Notes: generated by a model from the sequence alone, not told the origin. A DNA stretch of 64,000 bases from Nymphaea colorata (GCF_008831285.2 NC_045146.1:23763703-23827702), one strand, 5' to 3'. Positions 1-11,309 are shown, counted from the first letter of the stretch. Program-made: numbers and translations.

Positions 1-757
1 GAAAGTAAAACAAAGCAATATCATAAATTCTGGTGATATAAGGCCGATGAATATATAGATCACTTGTCTTGTCCCACATAGATGGTCAGTTCCCACTTCA
101 AATGTTCAATGGCTGCATTTTATTTCCAAGGCATTCTTCAGCAATGCGAGGAAAGGGTTGACGCCTTAACTTTAGCACAAACAGATGTAATCAAGATTAG
201 AAAATAAAACAGCATGTACCTGAACGCCGATTTTATCGTCTTCTCTAATATCACTACATATTGCACTACGATTTATGCTTTTTCTCTCTAGTTGGTCTAT
301 TCTTTTGAGTTAGTTTCTTAAGACACCTTCTTTTGTATTGGAAGCACTCGGATTTTTTAAACGGACCCAATGCCTTTTATGTATTTAAACAAGCTGCATT
401 ATCACTAAAGTTGAATAGATTATATATGTTGATACATTTGCTGGATTTCCGCACAGGTAGGGAACCAGGTTTTAGTTGTATTGCCTTCCAACACGAATGG
501 GATCTACGGGCACGCAATTCAAATTTATAAGATTGTATAAGTATCAGTTACTGGAAAGAATATTGAATTTAATTGCTTGTAACTTTTGTGACGTAGAAGT
601 TTAAGCGACACAGAAATTTTTTCCGTGAAATAAATGATGATAATTTATAAGAAACTTGTGAACATGCTAACATAGCAGTAGGTTCCCTCGCAATCCTTTG
701 GAATGCAGGTGCCAAGGATAAAGTTTGAGCATATCGGCACTTTTTCTGGCTCAACAC
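1..757. other. Intergenic, no gene recognised
   Basis: AT-rich sequence. The open frames here are short and resemble no family I know. Its right-hand end (about 660-757) resembles the 3' flank of the DUF241 copies (a shared 'caaggataaagtttgagca' type stretch), so it is probably the 3' untranslated region of the decayed copy that follows on the minus strand. Confidence 0.5.
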
Positions 758-1490
758 TCACGATGTTGGGACACTGGCTTGGTCCATAGACTCCATACAT
801 AACATTCTCCAAATCTGCCTCTCTTTCCTCGAGCTGATATCTAATGCTTCCTTTTGCCTTTCTGCAACTCGTGCGTCATCCTTCCTTACTGACTTGGCTG
901 AATGACCGTGCAGTCCGAATGTAGCCACAACTGCCCTCTCTTTTCCACTACAAAGACAATCTTCATCACCTTCTCCATCAAGGTTCTTGGAGCTCAATGA
1001 TCTTGAGAAGATGAACCGTTCTGCATTTCGCCTAGAGATGATCGGGCTAAGAGGTGTGCAGATTTAAAGAGCCCTGACATCATTGAATACTTGATCGATG
1101 ACCATGTCAAGATTGTCATTTGATGAATATGCATGCTCTTCTTGATCCTCTTCCTGCTGCCCTTGTAGGCACACACGTCAGCTCAGCTTCCAAACCAAAG
1201 GGATTGACCTGTTTCCCTCATGTAACACTGGTGACTGCTGTATCATTACCACAGGCAGTCATTATGCATACAAGGACATCCATCGACTCTCATCCCATGC
1301 TATTAAGGTGTCCAATTAATCCATTGACCAATTGTGCCTTCCTTGAGGGAGAGAATTCCCAACCATTAACCAAATCAAGGCACTCTTGGATTGGAACTAC
1401 GATTGAAGAAAGCTGGCGGAACAAATGTGGAAAGATTTTGCAAAAGTTCCTAGCTGCTGTTCCTGTTCTTTCTGTTGTAAGCAAAACCCA
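758..1490 (-). pseudogene. Decayed DUF241 (BPS1-like) gene copy
   Basis: Pieces of a DUF241 protein can be read on the minus strand in different frames: an N-terminal part (IQECLDLVNGWEFSPSRKAQ, about 1330-1400), a middle part (CAYKGSRKRIKK, about 1130-1175) and a C-terminal part (AVVATFGLHGHSAKSVRKDDARVAER, about 860-940). They follow the same order as in the neighbour at 4324-5166. The start codon equivalent, near 1458, is not ATG. The segment for the central conserved block (LMDDFLCLMDACG in the neighbour) is largely missing, and the frame changes between the blocks. The 5' flank (about 1500-1790) and the 3' flank also match the neighbours, so this is a tandem duplicate that has died rather than a retrocopy. 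Disruption is clear; the exact limits are approximate. Confidence 0.8.
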
Positions 1491-1499
1491 GTAAGCAAC

Positions 1500-1800
1500 A
1501 TGACGACACAGAACTCCTTTCCCTGATCTTGCTCATATACCTTTCACTGCGAAGCAACTAGAATCTTTTGGTGAAACATATTGCTAGATGAGCATGTGGC
1601 CGGTCTGTCATGCCTACGATTCGTCGCCATCAAACTATGAAAATTAATCATTTCAATTTGTTTAGAGAAGGAAATGAGGTGGACCATATGGGTTTGTCTC
1701 CTGTACCGACCTTCAATCCGTGTTCCTGAGCCCCTAAAAGCCCACGAGTGCATTGTCTTTGGCCTACCCAACATGCATTGCTACAAACAAAACATGACAA
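1500..1800 (-). promoter_or_regulatory. Former promoter region of DUF241 pseudogene
   Basis: About 300 bp line up by eye with the 5' flanks at 5220-5530 and 7980-8300. The shared pieces, in order, are 'gatgagcatgtggc', 'cgtcgccatcaa', 'tttgtttagagaag', 'catatggg' and 'cccacgagtgcattgtctttggcc'. The flank is better preserved than much of the coding part of the copy it served. Confidence 0.65.
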
Positions 1801-4323
1801 CTCAGACGATTCTTCTGAAGAGATAAAGAAATTAAAGGATGGATTATTGATGTTGTGAAGAACCCCGCATTTAACAAAAGGCCTCCTGTATCTGATAAAC
1901 CCTCCTCTGTTTTAACATGTCAGGTAATGGTGAAATTAAATTGTTTGCCTATTTTTTCTACTTTTCTGTTGCTCAGATGTCGTTTATCCTCATTTGTTGG
2001 TAATCCAAGAAGCCTCATGCACGTGTTTTCAACTTTCAACGGAAAAAGTAGTGAGAGTTTGATATGTTGCTGTCCGCGTTCACCTGGTCCATGTGACTGT
2101 TCTGTACCTATGATGTCCTTTGTCAGACCAAGGATCGGTAGACACCTAAATTGCACGACATTCAGGAAACATCAAGCCTTTTCTTTTCTTTCTCTTTCTT
2201 ATGACTGAGAAGGAACTTTCCAGGCTCAGATCACTTAATGAGTTTGCTCGTTCAAAAGAAAGACAAGATGTCAAGATCCAATTACCATGGCTTTTGAGGA
2301 CAGTATTGTAAGAAAGCTTTGATGCATGCAAGCAATTAACATACCTAAGGCAGTGTAGCAGATCATGCACATGTCTGTGCATGTGCTTACGTGTATATGT
2401 CTATTTATTTTAGTATACAACGATCTTCCATCTATCAATTTGACCCACATGCTAGTTCAGAGTTAGCTGCTAGAACACTAATTTCCAGGAAACTAACATA
2501 TCTAATTCGTTGCCAAACACATGACTTTGTGATTCTGTTAATATGGCTTTTCTGATGAATGTGTGCAACATAAGGGAGGCTGGCTGAACATGTATAACAA
2601 GAGCTTCCATTAGAAACTGGCCATCTTTCTACTGCGTTTAAGGTGTTGTTAAAGACTGAACTGAGAGATTTGATTTTCTCTCTTCTTCTTTAAGATGTTG
2701 GAGAGCAAATGGAATCTTAGTCGGTGTCAGTTGTGAGCAATTTTGTGATACATGAAGTATGTTGCCTGGTTATGTCTGCAATTTGTTTAGCATTGCAAGT
2801 ATTTTATTGTGCTGTTACATTGAGCAGATGGTGGCCGAAAGAACACCAACAACAATGTAGTCAGCCATCTCACAGGTGGCTTGTGGTTACCCGACATGTA
2901 CTTTGATAATTGATGTGTTTACTCAGCAATGGAAAACCCTGAGAGTATTTGGATTTTTTGTCATCAATGAACAGAAAGAAAATGCATGGATGATGTCACA
3001 AGAAGCAACGCTGCACTTTCCCTGATTGATTCATTGCTTTTCGGTACAGGTACTGTAGGATAGGAAAGAGGTACTTCTTAGGCCTTATTGATTACTGTAA
3101 TAGAATAAAATGCTCTCAGAGATTCCATTCTGTGCAAGAAAATAAATGTTGATAGGAAAGAGGTACTTCTTAGGCCTTGCTGTTAAGTTCGATATTTATC
3201 ATTGGTAGCATTATAACTCCTAATGGTGGCTGCTGTCTGTATTTGGTGGAAGCACACACTTCATGAAAAAAACTCAGAAATTTAATGGTCTAACAGCAAT
3301 GCAACATGAATATTGAATTAATATAGGTAACGTTCATCTCCAAAACTTTTTTGATCTGAAAGAATATAGATAATTAATCAATTGTAATACAAAAAAATTA
3401 ATAGACATATTATATGATACAATAACCTTGAACACTAAATCCAGTTCACTAACAACTTAACCAAGTTAAGCTGCTAACAATCTAAAATTACCAGAACAAT
3501 GGGTATCACTTCAGGCCTTCAGGGTGCCAATCTCAAGGATGGACTTGTGAATTGCATTTATGTGGCAGTGGGTTTGTGAATTGCATTTATGCAGAGACTG
3601 ATGTATCAATTGCGTTAAACTAGGGAAGATATGATTTCAAATATAAATTTACGTAAGGCTTCTGCTTATGCAGCTAAGCACCTGCCACGCATTTCAGCTG
3701 TTCAGAATCTCTCTGCCATGCATAGTTGGTGTCAAAGTCCAGATTTTCAGCTTATCCTTTTTTCAACTTTCACTGGTTTCACGTTGAACTTTGTTCCTAA
3801 GGATAGCGTTTGTGCTAGATTATATCATCCATGATAATAAGAAACTGCTCCATCTGGAGCTACCACATTCCTTCACTATGTTTCGTGATGAATCTGAAAG
3901 AATCAACTGCTACCTACTATGCTCACCTCTTGTCCTGCTGGTTCTCTTTCATGTTTACTCTCACAATGAACAGATTATCCTGGTGAACTAGCTGATGGAG
4001 GAGTGTGAAGCCCTATCCCAATTTCGTAGGCTTCCCTGTATCTCATGGAACCAACTTGACGGTAATCATTTGTGATTTTGCAGTTCAGGGGTATTAGTAT
4101 AATTTTCTGTGTGATTATTGCAATAATTTGAATCCAGAACCGTGTAATTTTCGTATATAAAAGAACAGATCAAGCAAAAATAGATAGACACAGAAATTTC
4201 TTCCCAAAATTGGGGTTCCATTTATATACTTTTGAATATACAAAATGGACCACTGTTCCTTAGTTATCCTCTAAAATGCGGATTCCAAGGATCAAGTTTG
4301 AGCATGTTGGCAATATGAAAGAC
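1800..4323. other. Intergenic, with a 28-bp direct repeat
   Basis: No gene is recognised. A perfect 28-bp direct repeat (gataggaaagaggtacttct plus 8 further bases) lies at 3059-3086 and 3151-3178. A shorter repeat, 'gtgaattgcatttatg', occurs twice at about 3545-3595. The segment 4265-4323 is the 3' flank of the DUF241 gene that follows and is shared with the other early copies. Confidence 0.5.
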
Positions 4324-5166
4324 TCAACACCCAGTAACGATGTTGAGGAGTGAGACTTTAGCTTGGATCATACATCTGAAGACATCCTCCAACTCCAATT
4401 CTACTTCGCTCAAGCTGACGTCCAATTCTTCCATCAGTTTTTGTGCCTCTCGGGCATCTTCCTGCCTCACTGTCTTCAAGGCAGTGCCATGGAGTCTAAA
4501 TATGGCCGCATCCGCCTTCTCTATTTCACTAATTCCATCTTCATCACTTCTTGTGCTCATGGAACTCACCAATCTTGAGAAGATGGACTGTGTTCCCTTT
4601 CTCCCAGAGATCACAGAACTAAGAGTGTTAAAGGTAGACACTGTAACGGCCCTGACATCGTTGAAAACTTGATCGACCATGTCAAGGTTGTCATTAGATG
4701 AAGAAACGTGTTTCTCCATGTTTCTCAGCAATCTCAGGCACTTGGCCATGTCCTTCTTCATCCTCTTCCTGCTGCACTGATAGGCACAGATGCCGGATTC
4801 CAAACCAGAGACGCCTCTCCGAAGCATTGATTGAAGGGTTTGGTGTTCCTCCCTCATGTGCGCCAACGAGTCCTTCACCAAACCGCAGGCGTCCATTAAG
4901 CAGAGGAAGTCATCCATCAACTCCCTCACCAGCCTCTCTTTGCCACAAAGAGCCTGTTGAGTGAGAGGGAGTTGCAGGAAGGCATTCATAGAAGCGTACA
5001 GGTCCTTGAGGTGTCCAAGCTTGGTCACAACCTGTGCCTTCCTTGATGGGCAGGCTTCGCAAGCCTTAACCAAGTGAAGGCATTCTTGGACGCCGGCTAA
5101 GTTTGGGTGGGACTCCGATGGAAAGCTGGTGGAGCGAGTGTGGAAAGATCTGGCTGAGGCTGCCAT
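4324..5166 (-). CDS. DUF241 (PF03087) BPS1-like protein, copy 2
   Basis: A single open frame encodes 280 residues, the usual size for this plant-only family, with no intron. The basic Ser/Thr-rich N-terminus (MAASARSFHTRSTSFPSESH) is followed by the family's helical body. Landmarks are LVRELMDDFLCLMDACGLVKDSL at about 80-102 (given here only as a family landmark), LQSMLRRGVSGLE, the basic block CSRKRMKKDMAKCLRLL, an acidic helix with DVRAVTVSTFNTLSSVIS, and the ending DVFRCMIQAKVSLLNIVTGC. The ATG at 5166 matches the start context of the paralogues, and a TATA-like CCATATAAGG lies about 85 bp upstream (5248-5257). DUF241 proteins have no established biochemical activity; the BPS1-like name is by database association only. 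It is most similar to the copy at 7129-7914 and looks functional. Confidence 0.9.
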   Translation of the reverse strand: MAASARSFHTRSTSFPSESHPNLAGVQECLHLVKACEACPSRKAQVVTKLGHLKDLYASMNAFLQLPLTQQALCGKERLVRELMDDFLCLMDACGLVKDSLAHMREEHQTLQSMLRRGVSGLESGICAYQCSRKRMKKDMAKCLRLLRNMEKHVSSSNDNLDMVDQVFNDVRAVTVSTFNTLSSVISGRKGTQSIFSRLVSSMSTRSDEDGISEIEKADAAIFRLHGTALKTVRQEDAREAQKLMEELDVSLSEVELELEDVFRCMIQAKVSLLNIVTGC

Positions 5167-5239
5167 CCTCGGTTTCTGCTCTTCTGGTTGTGAAGGCAGA
5201 GAAAATGACCAAGACGATGATGATGACGAACTCCTTTCC

Positions 5240-5540
5240 TTGATCTTCCTTATATGGCTTGTTACCTAGAGCAAAGAGAATCTCTATTCTTGAATCATGA
5301 AGGTAGATGAGCATGTGGCTGAGAAGTCATGTCTACCGTTGGTCGCCATCAATCTATGAAAGTCAATGATTTGTTAATGATTTGCATTTGTTTAGAGAAG
5401 AAACTTAGTTGGAGCATATGGGGTCACCTAGCACTTTGTCTGCTGCCGACTCTTCTCCCTGATTAGAATTGAAAGCCCACGAGTGCCTTGTCTTTGGCCT
5501 AACCAGCATAAACTGCTACATATAAAAACATGACAACTCA
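5240..5540 (-). promoter_or_regulatory. Promoter and 5' flank of DUF241 copy 2
   Basis: A TATA-like sequence (CCATATAAGG on the minus strand) lies at 5248-5257. Further upstream the block 'cccacgagtgccttgtcttt' followed by 'ggcctaaccagcata' (about 5477-5511) recurs in the flanks of the neighbouring copies at 1745-1772 and 8220-8254. The recurrence of both position and sequence is seen directly; a regulatory role is inferred. Confidence 0.55.
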
Positions 5541-7010
5541 AGCGATTCCTGGAGAACTAAACAAACGAATGCATCTTTTGCTGTTATGGCCCTTGCTATA
5601 TTTAATATGAAGCTCTCCAGATCATCCACTGCTTGCACGAGGGGAGAGACTGGCTAAGTATTAAATATTCATGGAAGGTGTCTTTCTTTTTTTCGTAGAA
5701 ATTTCTAACGACATCCTGGACCAATAAACAGGCGTTGAAAATTTTTCCAAGGCAGGTGAACTTTAAGATTTCGGCACCATTGGTGTTGTATTATGACTAG
5801 GGTGCCAACAGACTGCTGGTGTGGGACTAGTACCCCACCTTCCCTGCATGCCCCCTCTATCCCTCAAGGTTTAGATCTTGTTTGAGGACTAATATGGTCC
5901 AGGAGAATAATCTCTCAAGGGAGATGGTGACCACATGAGTCGACACAGCGACCTCCTTTATGTGAACCACACCCACTGCTACCCGCCGCTCAGTTGCGCT
6001 ACATCCTTGGCTTTATCACGTGGCAATTCAATTGCCATGGAAGACATCAATTTCTAAGAACTGAAGAATTCCAAGCACTTAATTTGTGTGCTAGGTTTTT
6101 CTTGTTACATACAAATATATAATAACAAGTGAAAAATAAAGAGAGAATCCTTTTCTTTGGTATTACTGTTGTTTTCATTTATACATGTGAATGTAAATAG
6201 TTCGATTGAATTCCTCATCAAACTTTTAAAATGCAGATGCTAGGGGCAAACAACGAGAAACATCTTTTTTCTTGCAAGAGGTCCGTGCCAAAAACATTTT
6301 GGCGATGTCTCATCCTTAGTGAATCGTTAACGCGCTCGTCAGGGGTGCTGAATGGAGATTGGTTTCAAAAAAAGCTATAGCGGTGATGACATTCACGGCA
6401 ATAGATGAACGACGGATCACCGCTATAGATATAACCATTAATATCTTGCACCGCTATAAGCCTTGTTCTTTGATGTCAGGATGACAGTGAATCTGCCGAG
6501 CATTGTTATCCACGTACGATCGGAAAATTTTTGCACTTATTTATTAACACTATTCATGACAGGTCGTGGATTAGATGCACCTTCAAGAGGAAATTTTGGT
6601 TAATAGAATCATTTGCTGAACTGAGTAACTTTCATTGTAGCAAGATCATCACCTTGTAGCTTCATTCGACAACCTGAAAATTTTCACCAGCACCATTTTA
6701 CCCTATATGATTTTATAGATTCAAAAGAAATCCCATTGCATGAGCAACATTTTAGTCAACATTTGTCTTCATATTTCATCCACAAGGCAATTCAAAGCCG
6801 TGAAGAACATCAATTCCCAGGAAACTGTAAGGTCTGATTCATTTCCAAGCACGTATACAATTTGCATGTTGGCTATTCTCATATGTAATAACAAGTAAAA
6901 TATAGAGAATTTTCTTCTTTTGTATTGCTGTTGTTCCATTAATTATACTTGAGAATGTACAAAATCGACAATTGGAATCCTCAGCGATCTTCTAAAAAAC
7001 AGATGCCAAG
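5541..7010 (-). repeat. Duplicated DUF241 3' flank (orphan plus current)
   Basis: The segment at about 6029-6255 matches the segment at about 6783-7010, which is the 3' flank of the copy at 7129-7914. Shared pieces, in order, are 'ggcaattcaa', 'aacatcaattcc/acatcaatttc', 'ccaagcac', 'taataacaagt', 'gtattactgttgtt/gtattgctgttgtt', 'gaatgta' and 'cagatgc'. The first copy has no coding body next to it. Between them, at 6373-6431, lies a small inverted repeat: ctatagcggtgat paired with atcaccgctatag. No other gene is seen in this stretch. Confidence 0.6.
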
Positions 7011-7100
7011 GACAAAGTTTGAGCAACTGAGCAATTTGTAACTCAACACTCGGTAACAATGTTGAGGAGAGAGACTTTGGCTTGGATCATACATCTAATG

Positions 7101-7188
7101 ACGTCCTCCAACTGTAACTCCGTCTCCTTCAAGCTAATACCCAAACGTCCTCCAACTGTAACTCCGTCTCCTTCAAGCTAATACCCAA
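7101..7188 (-). repeat. Perfect 44-bp tandem duplication in a DUF241 gene
   Basis: The unit 7101-7144 is repeated without change at 7145-7188. Each copy starts 'acgtcctccaactgtaactc' and ends 'aatacccaa'. Forty-four is not a multiple of three, so the duplication alters the reading frame near the end of the gene. Perfect identity suggests a recent event. Confidence 0.95.
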
Positions 7189-7914
7189 TGCTTCCGTCTG
7201 CCTTTGTACAGCTCGAGCATCATCTTCCTTTACCCTATTGGACGAACGGCCATAGAGTCTAAATATAGCCACATCTGCCTTCTCTATTTCACTAGCACCA
7301 CGGTTCTTGGAACTCAATAATCTTGAGAAGATGGACTGTGTTGTTTTAGAGCCAGAGAGGATCGAACTAAGAAGGCTAATGGTTGCGACTGTAACAGCCC
7401 TCACTTCAATGAAGACGTGATCAACCATGTCATTGTTGTCTTTAGATGAAGACACATGTTTCTCCACACTTGTCAACAACCTTTGGCACTTGACCATGTC
7501 CTTTTTCATCCTCTTCCTGCTGCACTGGTAGGCACTGATTGCAGTTTCCAGGCCAGAATCCGATCTACGAAGAATGGAATGGAGAGACTGGTGTTGCTCC
7601 CTGATGTGCTGCAGAGACTCCTTCACCATCCCGCAGGCATCCATCAAGCAGAGGAAGTCATCCATCAACTCTCTCACCATGCACTCTTTGCCACAAAGAG
7701 CTTGTTGAGTGAGAGGGAGTTGGAGGAAAGCACTGATGGAAGTGTACAGGTCTTTGAGGCGGCCAATTCCAGCGGCTGATTGTGCCTTCCTTGATGGGCA
7801 GGCTTCCCAAGCCTTAACCAAATTGAGGCACTCTTGGACTCCGGCCAAGCTTGGGTGGGAGTTTGATGGAAAACTAGTGGAACGAACATGGAATGATTTT
7901 GTGGAGGCTGCCAT
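7129..7914 (-). CDS. DUF241 BPS1-like protein, copy 3, altered C-terminus
   Basis: An open frame of 261 residues from the ATG at 7914, chosen because MAASTKSFHVRSTSFPS aligns with the N-termini of the paralogues; an in-frame ATG at 7950 would only add 12 residues. The body keeps the family landmarks (ELMDDFLCLMDACGMVKESL, LHSILRRSDSGLE, CSRKRMKKDMVKCQRLL, EVRAVTVATISLLSSILS). The end is abnormal. After ELQLEDV it reads WVLA and stops, whereas paralogues continue with about 18 residues ending in LLNIVT-type sequence. The cause is a perfect 44-bp tandem duplication at 7101-7188, which shifts the frame. The lost ending is still encoded just downstream (about 7045-7100). The protein may be functional, or it may be a young pseudogene. 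Confidence 0.8.
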   Translation of the reverse strand: MAASTKSFHVRSTSFPSNSHPSLAGVQECLNLVKAWEACPSRKAQSAAGIGRLKDLYTSISAFLQLPLTQQALCGKECMVRELMDDFLCLMDACGMVKESLQHIREQHQSLHSILRRSDSGLETAISAYQCSRKRMKKDMVKCQRLLTSVEKHVSSSKDNNDMVDHVFIEVRAVTVATISLLSSILSGSKTTQSIFSRLLSSKNRGASEIEKADVAIFRLYGRSSNRVKEDDARAVQRQTEALGISLKETELQLEDVWVLA

Positions 7915-7996
7915 CTCCTGTTTCTGCTCTTCTTGTGAACGCAGAAACAATGAACAAGGTGAAGATGGTGATGCTGAACTCCTTTCCTTGATCTTC

Positions 7997-8300
7997 CTTT
8001 ATAGCTTCTTTCAAAGAGTAAACCGAATCTATATTTTTGAATCATGTACGAAGATGAGCATGTGGCCGAGAAGTCATGTCTACCTTCGGTCGCCATCAAT
8101 CTATGGACGTTAACGAGTTGTTAATTATTTGCATTTGTTTAGAGAAGAAACTGAGGTGGAGCATATGGGGTCACCTGGCTCTGTCTCTTCCTGACTCTTC
8201 TCCCTGATCAGAATTGAATGCCCACGAGTGCCTTGTCTTTGGCCCAACCAGCATACATTGCTGCACATAAAAACACGACAACTCAAATGATTCCCAATGA
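7997..8300 (-). promoter_or_regulatory. Promoter and 5' flank of DUF241 copy 3
   Basis: The minus strand reads GCTATAAAGG at 7997-8006, about 85 bp before the ATG at 7914. Upstream, the conserved block 'cccacgagtgccttgtcttt' plus 'ggcccaaccagcata' (about 8220-8254) matches the flank of copy 2. The strong similarity over about 300 bp indicates that the duplicated unit carried its promoter. Confidence 0.55.
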
Positions 8301-9927
8301 ACTAAACAAATGGATGCATCATTTTGCTGTTCTGGTCCATGCTATATTTAATGTGATGCCCTCGAGATCCACGATTCCTTTTTAGTTTATTCCGTGCACG
8401 AGGGGATGACGTATGAATTCATGGAAGTGCAACCCTTTTTTTTTTTTGTCCCCATCCCTTCGAACTTCTATTGTAATTTTGAAGAGTAGATTTATACTCT
8501 CTTACCCGATGTTATGGAATCGTTTGTGATTACTTTCGTTGGTGAATTTATGGTTTAAATAGAAGTTTTTCTTAACAATACTGTACGCTTGAAAAAACCT
8601 GATAAAATACAAAAAAAAAGATGGTAAATTTTTATGAAAAATTTTAAAAATTAGGAATAAAAATAAAATAAGTGAGAAACTATTGACATAAACATGAAAA
8701 AATAAGTTAATAAAGTAAAAATTAGAAAATGAAAACCAGCAGTTTGGCATTAATGTTAAAAAAATCTGTAAAATTAAAAGGAAAAAAAAACATAGAAAAA
8801 CGTGTTTTTTTCGTTTAAAACAAACGGCTTTTCTTTTTAAGTTTTAAGCGACTAACTATTTATAGCTTTTTATACACGTTTTTCTCCAACAAAAAACGTT
8901 TTTTTTTTTTTGTGTCTTTGTTGTTTGGAGTGCTGTGATAATAGGTATACACTTTGGTCGTCGTCGTCCTTCCATCCACCGGATGTTAAATAGTACCAGC
9001 AGCACCTACTGGAGGTTGAAGAGCACCAACGGCATCTGCTGAACAGGTTGAAGAGTTGTTCTTTGTTCTTATTTTAGATTAATTAAAAAAGGTTAGGCGT
9101 TGTTCATGAATAAGAAAAATTAGGTCATAGTGTGGAGAGAGGTGGAATATTACAAATTCTTTGTATGAGAAATACGATGTTATTTATTATGGATGGCCTT
9201 TGATTGAATAGACAAAGTATATTTGTTCGGTAGTAGTTGGATATTGATTTGAGTTAGAATTTCTTTTCTTATAAACATTGAAAGAGATAATTTTCCTTTT
9301 CAAAAACAATCAAGCACGAAAAAAATAATTTACTTTTTATTTTTCCTTTCATTGTCTGCAAAAGTTTTGCCTATGAATCGAACAGGGCCTCAGGATCAGC
9401 GTTTGAGCTTCCTCTGATCGCGTGCAATTATGAAATCAGAATTCGTGAAATATAAGTATATATAAGAAAACATTTTACGAAAATATGCGTAGTTTCTGGG
9501 TGTAGAGCAAAAGCATGTTCAAGTTTAAATTGGGAGCTCTGATTCTTTTTAGGATCAGAAAAATATTAAACTCATGATAAATTAGGCATCGATTTCTTCG
9601 AAAGTTCATCGGGAAGCTGGTTCTCTTTTTCTATGGATTGCTGGACAAAGACTTCAGTTTCTTTTAAAAATTGACAGCCTGAATCTAAGCTGAATCCTAC
9701 TAGACTACGTACTGAAACTTCCATTGTTATCTGAAATTCCGTCCGCACAGTGAAAAATGAAGTGGCTTGAAAAGGGAAACATAGAGAAAATTAGATGAAG
9801 GAGAATTTAATCTCCATATTTTAAACTATTCTTGATGCGTATATGTATCAATTTTACAAGAAATGATTTCCATGGGAAGGTTTTGTACATTGTCAATACC
9901 GAGTGATTCCACTAAGCCAGTGGCCAT
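8301..9927. other. AT-rich intergenic DNA with a small foldback
   Basis: No gene is recognised. The stretch 8450-8920 is very AT-rich with homopolymer runs. The sequence agaaaaacgtgt near 8795 has its inverted partner acacgtttttct near 8875, a possible decayed MITE. The interval ends at the stop codon of the next DUF241 gene. Confidence 0.4.
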
Positions 9928-10800
9928 CTAGCACGCTGTCAAAGCGTTGAGAAGGAAGACCCTGGCCTTAATGAGACACCTGAACATTGTATCTAGCTCT
10001 GCTTCCGTTTCCCTCAAGCAAAGCTCCAAATCTACCATCCGTCTCTCTGCAATTTGAACTTCATTTTTCCTTTCACCTTCTGATGATGTGCAGGCATAAA
10101 GAGCGCGAAGAGCCTCATCCACTCTCTCGATTTCATTTTCTCCCACTTCATCCTCATTCTTCTCACATCTTCTAGAGCCAATGGATCTTAATTTTGAAAG
10201 AACAGATGCTGATCTCTTGTGCCCAGAGATCATCTGAACAAGTAGCTCAAATGTCGAAACTGTGCTGTCCTTTACGTCACATAGGATGCTGCCCACCACT
10301 TCATGATCATCGCCACGCACAGCACTTGTTTGAGATCTCATGCTCTTCAGCAAAGAAAGGCATTTGGTCATATCCTTCTTCATCCTTCTCCTGATGCCCC
10401 TGTAGAAAGCAATGCTCTCATGGAAGCTAGATTCTCTTCTGCGGAACAGGGAGCTAAGTCCCTGCAATTGCTCCCTCATCTGCACCAACGAGTCCTTAAC
10501 CATCCCACAAACATCCAGCAGGATCAGGAAATCATCCATCACTTGGCTGACATGGCTCTCCTTCTGTTGCAAGAATTGTTGAGAAAGAGGCATTTGAAGG
10601 AACTCATCCATGCAAAGGAACAGTTCTATGAGGTTTCTGAATCCACTGCAGAAGGAGCCACATGTGGTGCTTCGAGGTGAGGCCACTTCCCAACTTTTAA
10701 CCAAATGGAGGTAATCCTCCACTTTGCCCAATGTGGGGTGAGACGAGGAAGGCAAACTGGATGTACGTGTGTGAGAAGAGTTTACTTTGGGAACGGCCAT
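9928..10800 (-). CDS. DUF241 (PF03087) BPS1-like protein, copy 4
   Basis: An intronless 290-residue frame with the family layout: N-terminal MAVPKVNSSHTRTSSLPSSS; the block VMDDFLILLDVCGMVKDSLV at about 90-110; LSSLFRRRESSFHES; the basic block RGIRRRMKKDMTKCLSLLKS; DVKDSTVSTFELLVQMISG; an acidic insert (EKNEDEVGENEIERVDEAL); and the ending MFRCLIKARVFLLNALTAC. It is about ten residues longer than its neighbours because of the acidic insert, and it is clearly more divergent than copies 2 and 3 are from each other, so it belongs to an older branch of the array. A TATA-like TTTATAAG lies on the minus strand at about 10876-10883. The biochemical role is unknown. Confidence 0.9.
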   Translation of the reverse strand: MAVPKVNSSHTRTSSLPSSSHPTLGKVEDYLHLVKSWEVASPRSTTCGSFCSGFRNLIELFLCMDEFLQMPLSQQFLQQKESHVSQVMDDFLILLDVCGMVKDSLVQMREQLQGLSSLFRRRESSFHESIAFYRGIRRRMKKDMTKCLSLLKSMRSQTSAVRGDDHEVVGSILCDVKDSTVSTFELLVQMISGHKRSASVLSKLRSIGSRRCEKNEDEVGENEIERVDEALRALYACTSSEGERKNEVQIAERRMVDLELCLRETEAELDTMFRCLIKARVFLLNALTAC

Positions 10801-10875
10801 CCTTTCTCTCCCTTTCTCTTTGATGTTTGCACTTTGCAGTCAAAGATTGAATTGGGAAACGTTGTTTGCTCTCTT

Positions 10876-11250
10876 CTTATAAAGATGGTTGGAAGCAAAT
10901 GGAATCTCATCAAAGTTGGCGACGAATAATTAATATGATTGCCAGATGTGCGTGTTGCATATGAATTGATCCTCATGGTTGATGACTCCAGAATACATCT
11001 ATAACAGGGGAAGTCCTATAGATGGGATTGTCATTAAAGGATTCCTGTCTACACCAATGACGCTGTCATCATCTATGTCAGAGCTGCCATGCCTCTTAGC
11101 TACCCAACATCTGCTCTTAACTATTCAAGCCTGTTATACAACAGCATCTAACAGCATCAGTAGAAAAAGGGCGAGAAAATGGTGTGTTTCATTTGTACAA
11201 CAAAGGTGCCCTAAGTTGATGACATTACAGTCAGCAATTGAGTACTGAAG
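10876..11250 (-). promoter_or_regulatory. 5' flank of DUF241 copy 4
   Basis: The TATA-like TTTATAAG lies about 80 bp before the ATG. At about 11085-11120 the stretch 'gcctcttagctacccaacat' resembles the array's recurring motif at 14851-14870 and 14897-14918. The segment 11131-11250 is repeated, diverged, at 12069-12190 on the far side of the copia fossil. Confidence 0.45.
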
Positions 11251-11309
11251 AAAAGAAGCATAGTACAGAGCTATGGCAAACTAAACTTGCGAACTGACTT
11301 GGCTCAAGG

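Noticed and set aside
6373-6431. Small inverted repeat (ctatagcggtgat / atcaccgctatag) as a transposon end
   Set aside because: Only about 13 bp pair, with no target-site repeat or second end visible. It could be a subterminal piece of a CACTA-like element, but this is unsupported.
7129-7950. Upstream ATG at 7950 for DUF241 copy 3
   Set aside because: The extra 12 residues are not shared with paralogues, whereas MAAS...SFH at 7914 is.
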